Origin: Amyelois transitella
Lineage: Eukaryota > Arthropoda > Insecta > Lepidoptera > Pyralidae
Assembly (NCBI RefSeq): GCF_032362555.1
Contig: NC_083512.1
Location: 4,948,001 to 5,012,000, forward strand
DNA: 64,000 bases
Direction: 5' to 3'
Shown here: positions 1 to 12,900 of the stretch, in pieces
Layout of the letters: each line of letters begins with the position of its first letter
How positions within the stretch are numbered: the first letter of the stretch is position 1
Translations under genes and position numbers: made by a program
The notes under the pieces: model-generated
Databases searched by the model: none
The model's input: the letters and a program-made list of their open reading frames with translations, nothing else
Told to the model about the DNA's origin: nothing

Positions 1-949
1 TATTTCAGAAAGTACCAAAAAAAAAAGTATCAAAATCCACGATCCTAAATACCTACGTAATATCACCCCGTCCGGCGGAAAAGCGACGCGTAAGATTCAG
101 AGATCAACGACACAATTCAATAAGCTGAGCTGACAATTATGTACAGAAATAAATTCAAACAAAATGAATGTGGGAAATTAAATACTTCGCAGAATATTTT
201 TCAACGACGCTCGGAGCGATTGGCACAGGTCCTGCGTCGGAGAATGTGATCCGCGGAGTGAAGGCACGCTTACAAAGGATAGCGCTTTATCCCACCCGGT
301 CGTGTAGGAATGAGACAGAGATAAAGTGTCAACACTCTACTGTCCAGTACTATTGTCGCAACAATTTTAATTCCTGTTTTCATCTATTTAGTTTAATTAC
401 GTCTAAACAAAACATCCAATCGAAATTTCATCTTCCAGAAGTTATTATTTTTTAATGATCTTCAATTTGGTACAAAATTCAAATTTTAAATCCTTATAGT
501 TTGAGATAAATAATCGAAATCTAGACTTGTGTTCCTGAATTTTTTTGATCGAGGATTTTTGTTCCAATCGTGTTTTCATCTTCCACAAATATAATTGAAT
601 ATATTTACTTTCATATCCAAAAATATTGAAACGATGCAAGTTATATTTTATGAGAAAAAACCAAGTGAAAATGACCCAAAATCTATGATGTATCGCCTTA
701 ATAGCGTCTCCTATTCATATAGACAGGGGTTAAATAAAAATTAAGAGTTCAATTTCGCTCTGCTTCTCCGGATATTTAAATCCTAAATGATAATTTCGGC
801 AAAACCAATTCAGTGATTTCGTCTGTGTGTTGAAGATTATGTATTACAGTCACATTTACCAAAAAATTTTAAAAATTTGCGAAGTTGCTTACTCCCAGGT
901 TATTTTGAGTATCCAACGAATTACTTTATTTTGGCAGGTAGTGAAACAA
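1..949. other. Upstream region of the PNP-family gene, no coding exon recognised
   Basis: A+T-rich sequence. A splice acceptor (TTGGCAG at 931-937) shows that the first coding exon beginning at 938 is preceded by at least one untranslated exon, which I could not place. Short open frames here have no family resemblance and no coding character. Confidence 0.5.
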
Positions 950-3900
950 ATGCCGACATTGTGTTCATCGCGCCAACCGACTATAGCGGTGGTCACCGCT
1001 TTGTACTGCGAGAAGCAAGCGGTGGACGCCATGATGGATAACCAGGAGACATACGTGCGATACACTACAGTTGGTAAGTACTTGTTTTGGAGTTCCTATA
1101 CATTTTTCAGGAGAACGTTGCCCCAAATTTACATAAGTACACACATTGTGTTCAGTCCTTTATCAGTTAGAAAAGTCAATAGTATTGACTACGTTCAGTC
1201 GAATGATTCAACAGAGGAGCTATAACTATAGGCTTTGTATAGGTAAAATTCAAAATAGATAAGAGACATGTTTATTAATTTATATTCTTAATAAACAGTT
1301 AAAGCTATAAAATAGAAATAATATTATTTCATAACAACAAAGTGGATTTTTCTTTATTCTGCTATTTTTCTTATAAACTTCAATATAAGGCGTCAGAATC
1401 AGAATGAATTTTCTTGGTTTAATAAATAACAAACTATTTACAAATAAAAAATGCTGGTAATGAGACTAGTTTAAATTATACAAACATCATATTATAAAAT
1501 ACGACTCGCTTGTGCTATGGCATTAATTAAAACCTCTACAAAAAATATATAAGTATTTTAATAAGATTGCAAGTAACATCGCGTAAATGAACCATTGGTC
1601 GTGAAAAGCTGATTATAGTGTGCTTAGAGAACACTAAGAGGATTTTCCGAAATTGCTAAAAGATCGATTTAAAATTATTTATAATTGGCATAGCCGCAAA
1701 CGAAATAACGCGATCTTGATAACTTATCTAACTTAGTATATATAAATCGTATTTAGGAGTTATTCCTACCAACATGTTCTAATCAATGTGATGTATTTTG
1801 CATTCGCAACCCAAATATTTACAACGTACCTTATACATATACAAAACACATGTATGTCTCTCATTAAAAAACTAAACAATAAAGCGGGAAATAGCTAATA
1901 CAGAAATACAACATTCATTTAAATATGTATACGTCGTCATATCTGCTTGTCACACTCGTGTACAATATAAATATGCTCAAATTTTAATTTGATGTCATTT
2001 AAATAGTAACAAATAAAACACAACATTAACACTGGTATAAACGTGGTGGGTACATAATACTATCAATATTAAACTTAAATTAATATGTAATAAATATACA
2101 AAGTTCTTACAGTAGAAATTCTAATGTTTTAACGAGGTCTATATTACCCTCTAATACGATATACCTGATATCACTAAAATCGTGACCAGTAGGGATTTGG
2201 TCCAAGTAAGAACTATGATTTGAAATATCGAAAAAGTTGTCACCATTCCCACTTCGGCATGTGAATGAAATGTTGAAATCTGAACCTGAAAAGATAAGTT
2301 AATTTATATTATTACAAAATATATTATTAAAAAGTGTATGCTATAAATAAATCTAAGCCATACTAAATAGTACAGCAGTTATTTTGAAATAATGAATTCA
2401 GCTAACTACAGGTTTTATAAACCATATAAAAATATATAACATATTAGTAGAGGAGAAAAAAACAACAAATTGTACTTAGTTTGAAAATAGGAAAATTAAA
2501 CAAATTTATACAGTGTGCCTGGTAAATTGTATTGCATATAGAAAGGGAGCACAAAGTATCTGATTATCATTTCAAATAATATAAAAAAATAAGGGTAAAA
2601 ATTTAATGGATACGGTCTGCGCGTAATCAAACAACGAGTCGACAACGCATAGTATAAACCAAAGAAGCTTCCCGCAACTGTGATGTCTTATATCTGTATG
2701 TATACTAAGATCTTCAAAAATACACAATGGATTATGATGCAGTTTTTTTAATAGATAGATTCATTTAAGAGTAAAGCAATATATATAAGCTAGCCGTGCA
2801 AAGCCAGGGCGGGTCGCTAGTGGGGACTAAATAATTTAAAGGACCCGCATAATTAAGAACTCACCTGCCAACAAATCAGTTGGTGTTATGCTGTTATCAT
2901 TTTTCACATCTTGTAGTTCGCCATACATAACTGTTTTTAATTGCAGTGTGTTCTCGTCAAACCTGGCATCCAGTTGACAAGAAACATTCTGATTATCTGT
3001 ATTACTTTGTTCAGTAACAAGACTTATAGTTAAACTGAAAAAATAATAACAAAACTTGATTAAAGATTTCCAGATAAAACTAAAAGTTTATATATATATA
3101 TATATATTAAGATACTACAACATTGTTAACATAATATGACATACAATATACATAAAGTTCTCATAATCTTGGTTTTATAGAAAACTCCAATGACAGGTAT
3201 ACACACCATGACTATCTATAAGTTAAAAAGAAGCAATGGGTAATAACATAATGTTAATATGTTACTTCAATGTCAAACAATCTTAGTTGGACATTACACA
3301 TCAAGGTATTTTTTCACAAATAATTCAATTTATGCAAAAAGTTAGCAACATAAGAGTGTATTTCAATACTTTAACCAAGCCTAATTGTACCTCTTGATTT
3401 ATTCACTTGAGTGTATAATGTGGAAAAATTATGAATGTTAGACAAAATTTTATGTAAAATATAACCTGTTTGGGTTATCCATCATTGATCCAGATATTGC
3501 GATAACATTTTCGGGCTGCAATGTTCTTGGGACCAGGAATACAACTGAATTATCATTGGGCCATTTAGGTCGCGGCCATTCTGGTAATGCATAAATCTGA
3601 TCCCCTCTTAATCCATTTCTAAAAGAAAAATAATTTCAATCATAAGTTGCCTTAAATAACCAAATTAAAAATATCTTTCACTCTACCCACTCACTTGCAA
3701 GGCAATAGGACTTTATAAGTACTTTATAAAAGATACGTGACACACTCTTTCTTATCATGTTTAATTTAGTCTTTATTAATATCAACAATAAAGATAACAC
3801 ACTATTTTCGAAAAGAAATTTGAAAATAAAATCACTAAAAAGTGTCACCTTTGTGAACAACCACCCTCATAATCCCACTTCTAAAATACTAGCTGTGCCC

Positions 3901-6900
3901 GCGACTTCGTCCGCGTGGAATAGTTATTTTAAGTATCATTGAAGCCCTCAAGGATGAATAATTTTTCCTATTTTTTTTTTCACATTTTCTATTATTTCTG
4001 TGCTCCTAATAGTTGCAGGGTGATGTTATATGTTATATTGCCTAAACCTTCCTTGATAAATGGTCTATTCAACGCAAAAAGAATTTTTCAATTCGAACTA
4101 GTAGTTCCTGAGATAAGCGCGTTCAAAGAAACAAACTCTTCAGCTTTATAATATTAGTATAGGTAAGTGAACATATACATACCCGAAATTATAATTCAAT
4201 GACTGAATATTATTGACATTGCCATCTACACTAATGTATCTAATGTTATCTATACTGGTATTTAGTTCCACCAGTTGTATTTCTGAACTGAAGGTGTATA
4301 TATCCATGTAGTAGTTATCTCGGCAGCCAAAACCAATGTCAAAGTTTGAACCTGAGTTGAAAAATAAAACATTACTTTCCTGGTATTTTTTAAAGGAATG
4401 GTACAATTTTTTTGAGTTATAATTAAACCAATACTGCTTGTAAACCTCTTCAGGTTTGTTTAGACAATGAGAGTCTCTTCGAATTTTCTTTCTTAAAAAT
4501 TCAAACTATAATTGGACCTCTAATGGAGGTTAAATTTACTGTTTTGGAACATAACCTTGATAAAACCAATAATCATCTTTACAAAATTTCTTTCCTATCT
4601 TGCTGGTCATCTAGTTAAATGTGCCTGAGTTTTATGCCAATTGGCTCAATCTACTCCATAAGCAATAAAGACGTAAATAATATCTTCAAATGTGCAGTAT
4701 AAAAACTTCTCAAATTGAAACTAATATGAACTTCAAGCAATATGAAGGATTAGTGATGTGAAAAAAAATCATAATAATTTTACAAAAGTGAAGTATGGTG
4801 GAGAAATTGTGAAAGCTGTGCAATTACAAATTGCTCTGATTTAACATGATTGCCAGACAACACATTATACTTAGGGTTTAGAATACCATTCAATAAATCA
4901 CCAGCAGTCATAGAGTTGTCCAATCCTTCTCCATTTTGAATCTTTCCATTACTAACATACAGTTTATTCTCATTGAATTTTGCAGCCAATTGGCAAACAA
5001 TATTTTCATCTAAATTATTGCCTCCAGTCTCAAGGCTTACTGTCAAACTGAAACAAATTGTCAATAGCAAATTACATACCAATTTGCAACAGTTATTATG
5101 CAAATACAATATAAATAAGAAAATAAGAGAATTTGGTAAACAAATAAAGTATATAAATAATTTAGGTTCAAGTAAAACTATATACAATGAAATAATAAAT
5201 AATATAAACTATATTAAAAAATGCACATCTAATGTTAATTTTTATTTTCAATAGGTATATTTGTGTAAGTATTAACAAATTCCTTCCAAACAAAACAGTG
5301 CCACTTATTTTTATGATTAACAATGGACACTTATCTGTAGTGTAAAAGATAATAATCTGTAGGTAGGTATCACTTTGTAGAATCATGTGTCTATTAAAAC
5401 GTAGATTTAGATATGTAACTGGTGATGTTTCTCAGAAAAAAGAAACCAAACTAAAATATACTAACCTTTTTGGAGGGTTCATCATAGAACCAGTTATCCT
5501 AAGTGTGAAGTTTTCTCTTAGTTGGTACGAAACTGTGAGCAATTGTGTGCTTGGCCATTGTGGCTGTTGCCATGACGATCTCCCGTTCATTTGTGTTAGA
5601 GGTACACCATTCCCACGTTCATTATTATCCGAATTATTTGATCTGTAACAAAAAGTTACCTCTTTTCATCACGGTCTCTGACAAAATGAAGATAAACGAT
5701 AAACCATTTATTGGCGTGATAGGTTATGTGTATGTTATCTTTCGATATTTGCTAAGGTTGAAAATTTGTTTGAGAGAAATAATATTTGTATTTGTAGGTA
5801 ATATCCAAACAATTTAATGAAAGATATCACTAAACACGTTCTTTAACCGCATTTGTTTTTGTTTGATTAATTTTTCTATGATTTTTGTTTGCTTGACATA
5901 GACTTTGACATTTTTGGCAATCAATGTCAATACAGCAATCTACGAAGGACGAATAAAAAGCAAAGACAGCGACTTGATTGGACTTCCGAACGAGCATCAT
6001 CAATGCATGCACCACTTTATTTCACTTGCAACAAATCACTGCATAATTTCCGTTTAGAACACAATTTTATTATAAACAAAATAAAACATTGGTCATACCC
6101 AAAAATACAATCACAACATGCTTTTAACATCTTCGATGTTTAGTGACGCGAAACGTTAATGACTTAAACATAAAACACAAGCAGTCAATATCTGGGCTCG
6201 TCACAACTGCGATAAACCTTGAAAAGTATGTACCGGAGTTTCGGAAGATGAAATGACGTAATGTTGAAAATAAACAGTACACGTTGCCGAAGGCGCGCAC
6301 CTTGGAAGTAACGGTCACCACGTCATCTTGCGATCGCGATACGTAGAGACGCTTGGAGAATTCACTCCATACTGGCCAGAGAACGCCGGGCCCGCCCGAC
6401 GTTTGTGGCCCGCCACATACGACCCACTTGTTCGTCTTATTAAAGGAATGCCGAGACATTGTTGTGCATGGGCTTTAGCACGTGTAATTGTTGTTACAGG
6501 CAATCAACAGACATATGTAAACGAGGCCGTAGAGTAGAATTTCATTTCGGTATTCTAGCTATAGTAAATACTTACCTACACACATAATATTACTTAGGGA
6601 AGTCGTCCACTGAAATTGCTTATCTTGCCATGAATTTTCTTTTGTATTACCGTTTCTGAAAGATAACCGATCTAAATAATTGTGTGAATTTTCCATTTGG
6701 AATTTTCTTAACAAAAACGAATATAGTCTTGATTAGGCGAGAATACAACGAGGTAGGTATCGTATATGTAAAATCCCAACCAAATACCTAATCTACCTGC
6801 ATACATCTTAACCTATACGTATACCTACTAAGCTGCAGTGTCATTCATATTCATGAAATGAATTTTGGAAGCCAGGGTGGGTCGTCAGTGTTTACTTACA

Positions 6901-9900
6901 TTATATACTCAAGGCTTAAAATATTGAACTCTATAATACATTACGTCGATTTATACTTGCTCTACATAGGCAATTGGTGGTGTACAGATAGAATTAACTT
7001 AAAATACTGAATAGCACAATGGTTCTCAATCATTTTTCAGTGGATGTCGGAGGCGGCTATAAATAAGGCACAAACAAAGCATGAACCCATGACGTATTTA
7101 ACAGGGATAAATGCCAGGAGTAATAACGAAAGTGAACATATTGATTAAGTAGAATTCAATTTTTTTTTGTAGGTACTCACCCATGCACTCACTTGAGGTC
7201 TAATTGTTATGATCGTGAATTAATTATCAAAGAAAATGCTGAATAAAAACTCCCTTAAAATATTTGAAACAAAATATTTGAACAAGGTTTAAGCAATGAA
7301 ACAAATATTTTTATGTAACAAGGTTTAATTCAAATACACAACGCTAAAATATGTTTAAATTTAACCAGTCCAGATAAAATCGTATGATTCCGAACATTTA
7401 AACAAATAAATAATATAAATAAATTACCTATTTACATTCAACTGAGAAAGAAAAGAGATATCACGTAATTAGTGATTCATTTCACAAGAAAAGTGTAGAT
7501 ATGAGGTGGTAACAGATGAAATTTAATTGTACTTCATAAATAAATAATAAATAAATTAAAAAATAATAATCAGTAAATACATATTTACACTTACAACTAC
7601 TACTTAAGTGTACAAATTTAAATTTAATTAACAAACCTTAACTTTTACTCTATCGGTGGGAATTAAGATTGTTTCTCCAACAAGTTTTTAAAGTAATTAA
7701 CCATATTTCATTATAGATAATCTAGTCAAAATTAGTAAACTTATTTTACATAATATGTAAATTCGAATACGATATCCAAATCTCTGTAAGTAGCCCTATT
7801 TATGAGTTACTATTTTGTAAGCAAAATACATCATATTATTGTAAAACCCGGTAACTGAATAAACCTTACCGAAGCAATATATAATAAGGGGGCAAATATG
7901 ATTAAATTATTGATACAATTTTTGATTTTAGCTTGATGTTTATTGGGATAGGAGTATTTTACGTTATCACGATTAATATTATCTAGAGTATGGGCTGGGT
8001 TACGTTTTCAACAGGTATTTACAAACACCAATATCTTTTTTTAATTTTTATTAAATGATTTTGCTCTTGCTTTTCGAATTACCTACCCCATTTTGATAAC
8101 ACACTGAAAAAAATTGGTAGTACTCTGTACCGTAAATCTTCTTAAGTAGGAAGTCAATCTTATTGTGTCAATAAATTTGATCATGGAAATCTCTATAGGT
8201 ATTTCTGACACTTCTTTTAAATTGAGGCGCAATCATAATACTATTATGGTTTCATTATTATGTAGTTTAACTTTTACAGCTTTACATCTCTTAAAAGATG
8301 CTTATTTCATCACATTATTTGCAATCTCATCACTATCTTCTTTGTCTCGGTGACCTTTACATCGTTGGATTCCTATTCGACGGGCCAATAGGTATTATCT
8401 TTAATGTCTCGTCATAAGTGGAAGACTGTCAAAATTCTGACACCATAAACTTCTAACCATAACACAAGCCAGTTGAATTCAAAGTTCATCTTGAAGGCCG
8501 AATAAGAATTTAAGTTCCGCTACTCTCATTTCGTCTCCTACTATTCTTAGATACCTTATGTCACTCATACTTATATCTTCATGTATTTCTATAGGCTCTA
8601 TTGAACCATTTTGTCCTCCGATTTCTAGTGTATTAGTTTCGCCTTGTTGTTCATTTTTTCTTACTGTAAACGATACTTTAATTGTGGAATCTAAAACAAA
8701 AATGAAATGAAAGATTAGTATTAGCATGCGAAAGTTTCATTCGTATTGTATTTAAAATATAACAAATTAAGTCTAATAACGTTAAAAAATCATTTAAAAT
8801 GATGCATAATCTTGATGAAAATAAAAAATTAGGTGCGTTTTATTTAAAATAGGCATTAAAAATTTTCAGGCGTACCTTGCAAAAATTCACTCAAACTTAT
8901 TTCGGCTATTGGTTGTCCTTCATTTTCAACGACATCCTTAACTTTTAGCTGCCCATATTGATAAAGTAGATGATCAGACTTTATTATTAAAGTGCAAGCC
9001 GTTTTATTGTCTTCAGTCATCAGACTTATACTTAAACTGTAAAACAACAAATAATATGTTATAAACTGTCTGTTAATCTTCTTCTTCTTTGATGGATGAT
9101 TCTGGATTGAGTAGGATAAGTTTTTACATAAAGCGACTCCCACTGACCTCCGCAACTTTTGCAGTGAAACTTAACACATATTGGACTATGATAAAAGCTG
9201 CAATAGATAAATATGCCTATTACATTAGTCGCCTTTTATGGCATCCGTAGTGAAGAGATAGAGTGGTCCTATTTTAATGTGCTGGGTATCACACGGCACA
9301 CACACATTATGATAATACAGTTTCTTTAATCATTAATAAGACATATTCTGACGTGACCTGAATGCGTTGTCGGACATATATCTTTGACATTTTATAACAC
9401 TCCATATTGCATATTCTCAGTAAAGGAAAACCAAACATCAAACGAGGAAAAAGTGGTTATAACCATGAAGGTATTCATTTAAATTTTTCAAAAGGTGTTT
9501 ACAATAAATAAAATAGAGAAACCAAGGATTTGTCGTGCCGCGAACCACGAAAATTACAGAAGGTGCTCAATAATGTAAATATTACTGCAAAACATTGCTT
9601 TACTTCCATCGAGAGATTTATAAATACTTACATTTGTAAATTGTTTTTCACTTTAATTATAATGTCAAATATATCATGTAACTGAAGCTGCTTTGGTAAA
9701 TTATATTCAATAGAGATTTTTTGTACTTTCCCACGACTTCTGAAAAAAAAAGTGATTTTTTCTTGTAAAAGTTTTTTGTTATTGTCGAAATCACACAAAC
9801 AAAAATAAATTTTTAAATTAAGAAATAAAACTAATAATATAAGTGAAGCCAAAAATTATATAGTAGACAAGCATAAAATTTCTCCATAGGATATTAAGTG

Positions 9901-12900
9901 GGCACGTCATTATATCATAATGTTGTTACCACCATAAAATGAAATACTTTTATCAGTTTACGAAATCTGTTATTAAAGCGTGTTTGAACAAATTAAAACT
10001 ATAATAACATTAGATTGGCATTTAGGTCAGTAGAACTTGACCAAATTTTACACGTAGGTATGACTAATTTGGAATTATCTTGGACAAGTTTAGATTACAT
10101 TCGTTAAGGTCATCCTAATATGAAATTTTAAGAAATCGTGTCTCTTTTATATGCTGTTAATAGCTTATATCCTTTTGGTGTTTGTTCTAACTCTAACAAC
10201 TCGTCTTACACTAAAATTTAGTGATAAAAACCAAAAAATTATATTTGAAAATAAATATATACAAACGAATTTCGGGATTTTCACGAAAGTATAATAAACT
10301 AATCACGGTAATCTAAAAGTCATTATTATATTGTCTGCTATTATGAACTACGAAGTTTTTATTGTTTCTAAACTCGCAATTTAACGTGTCTTTTAACATG
10401 TCTTTACAAGTTATCTCTTATGACTAGTCATTTACGCAAGCAAACGTGATTTATTAGCAGTAAGAATACCCATAATTAGCGTCAATGCTGCATATATGGG
10501 ACTCAATAACTACAATTTGAATTAACTATTGATGTTTTATAAGACTTGCACCTTTTATAATTGGAATGCGACTATCTATTCTAATATTATAAAGCTGAAG
10601 AGTTTGTTTGTTTGAACGCGCTAATCTCAGGAACTTCTGGTTCGAATTGAAAAATTCTTTTTGTGTTTAATAGACCGTTTATCGAGGACTTTAGGGCTAT
10701 ATTACACGTCGCTGCAACTATTAGGAGCGAAGAAATAATGGAAACTGTGAAAAAAACGGGGTAAATTATTTATCCTTGAGGGCTTCAATGATGGACAAAA
10801 TTCCACGCGGACGAAGTCGCGGGCACAGCTAGTTTTCAAGATAAAACTATTCGTTCTTCTAAGTTACAATTTTGTGATTTTATGTAAGAAAAAAAAACCA
10901 ACAATTAGATTAAGATCCTTTATTATTACTTACCTAATATTTTCTTTTATAAGGTTAAACTTAAATCTTTTGTGCGATAGTCCGATTTGGAAAATACATG
11001 TTTATAGTGTTTGTTGAGTTTAGGAGATTGACAAAGTTAGCAGCTCTATAAAGCAAAATTATTTAGCATTTATTTAAATTTATTTATTGAAGCATATGGG
11101 CATCTTTCCTTACTCCTTTATTTTTATCTTTTTGTTGGTAATTATATTTAATAATATCATTTGCTATAAAGTATAACTAACTGTCCCGCGTTCAACGCAA
11201 TCCAATCTCTAACAGATCTCAACGCCAACTAACTTAACTCACCTTTTCGTTGGTTGATTGCTGACTTCTTTTGATAAAATTCCAATAAAAACACAAGCGA
11301 TGATCACTTTAGACACCGCCATTTTGTTAAAAATATCACTTAACACTTGATCACAACTTTGGTACACAATTTACCTGTTTACAAGTTCCGATTTTGTTAT
11401 TAAGTTAATGCACGTAAGCACCATAGTGCATTTGTACGGCAGCAGCTATACGAATGAATACTCATCGTGATACTTTATTAATATATAGTAATATTTTATG
11501 AATCATTAGTGCGTTGACTACCATTCATTACTTAATTCTTTCATCAAGCTCTGAGCAAGTAGCTGTCTGTTTGCCATAGTTTTGTAAGGGAAGTCCCATA
11601 TTGAAAAGCAATTATATTTTATTGAAATAAAAACTTGGTAATAATTCCAAGTTTAACTTTTAATTTGAATTTATATAATGAAAATCGCCAATTTTTCGGA
11701 TAAAACCTCATCGATTCATAAGGCACAATAAATACTTATACGTTCATTAGTTTTTTCGTAAAGGATTAATAAAAGTAATAACTAGGTTACTAGTTACCTG
11801 AACTATACACAGCAGTCACATAATTTACAGTAAAGACATAGTAACTTATCATCATACAAACTTCAACTAATACCTCTTTAATCTGTCTTCTCTGCAATTG
11901 ACCGCCTGAATGTAGTAGTAGTAGTAGCAGCCCATAACATAAATAAATTACTAATACTTAAAGGTATACAATATTTCTGAACAGGTGAATCAAATGTATA
12001 CACTTTGGGGTCGATTGGCGCTCATCGGGTGGTTACCACCAAGCTACCATCAGTCGGACGAACGCGGGAGGCGATGACGGCGGCTGGCAACACCACAACC
12101 AGATTACTTGGAATCTTCCAGAAGGTAAGTCCTTGGTCAGGGATTTTATGATTTGGATGCTCCACTCCATCTTTGTTCTTGTAGTGTTCTTTGAGATGGT
12201 ATAAGTGTAAGATTATCTACAAACAAAATATCATATCTTTTGCCTATAACATTGATCTTCGGCGAAATTTTGTATTGTAGAAAAAATAGTTAAAAATTCA
12301 TAGTTACAGGGAAATCGCATTATGTCTAGATAGACAGACATGGTAGATACCATAGATGGGAATTTTTAAGTTTTGTCTATGATTGAATTATGGTTTAAAA
12401 TAAGTATTTAGTTTCCAATCATTATAAAACAGATAATGCATAAAGAGTACCCATAACCCATAATGATCAGTGTAATCACCATGACTTGGCGGAATAGATA
12501 GATACCTATAACAACGACAAATTGTCCCTCCTAATAAAATAAAATTACAATATATGAACTCGGTCAATGACTTAAATTTCATGTCGGTGAAATAAAAATC
12601 AATATACATATGTTCATCACACTAGGTCAGGTGGTAAAAATTTCATTTGATACAAAAAAATATTTGGCAGTTTTCAAACTGAAAGGAAATTCTTGATACT
12701 TATATCAAATAATTTGTAGAATTTTTAAAGAAAATTTTAAGTTAATTGATTTGAATCGTTCAAGAATAGTAAATTAAGACTGAAAGGAAATCTCGTTTCA
12801 AGTGTTTGCAACAGCATGAAATAGCAATGAGTGCGCCAAATGGTATGCTGAATTAGATATAAATAACACATCTTGCCTATCGACCAATCCACTCGTACTG

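Larger units (their letters stand above)
5643..8478. other. Interval between the two galectin-like genes
   Basis: Contains a relic-like galectin exon (6576-6655), a GC-rich patch (about 6300-6460) of unknown origin, and otherwise A+T-rich sequence. The start exon of the two-domain gene may lie here, but I found no signal-peptide exon with a suitable donor. Confidence 0.5.

Noticed and set aside
6124-6537. Overlapping open frames in the GC-rich patch
   Set aside because: Frames exist on both strands, as expected from composition; neither resembles a protein or links to a neighbouring exon.
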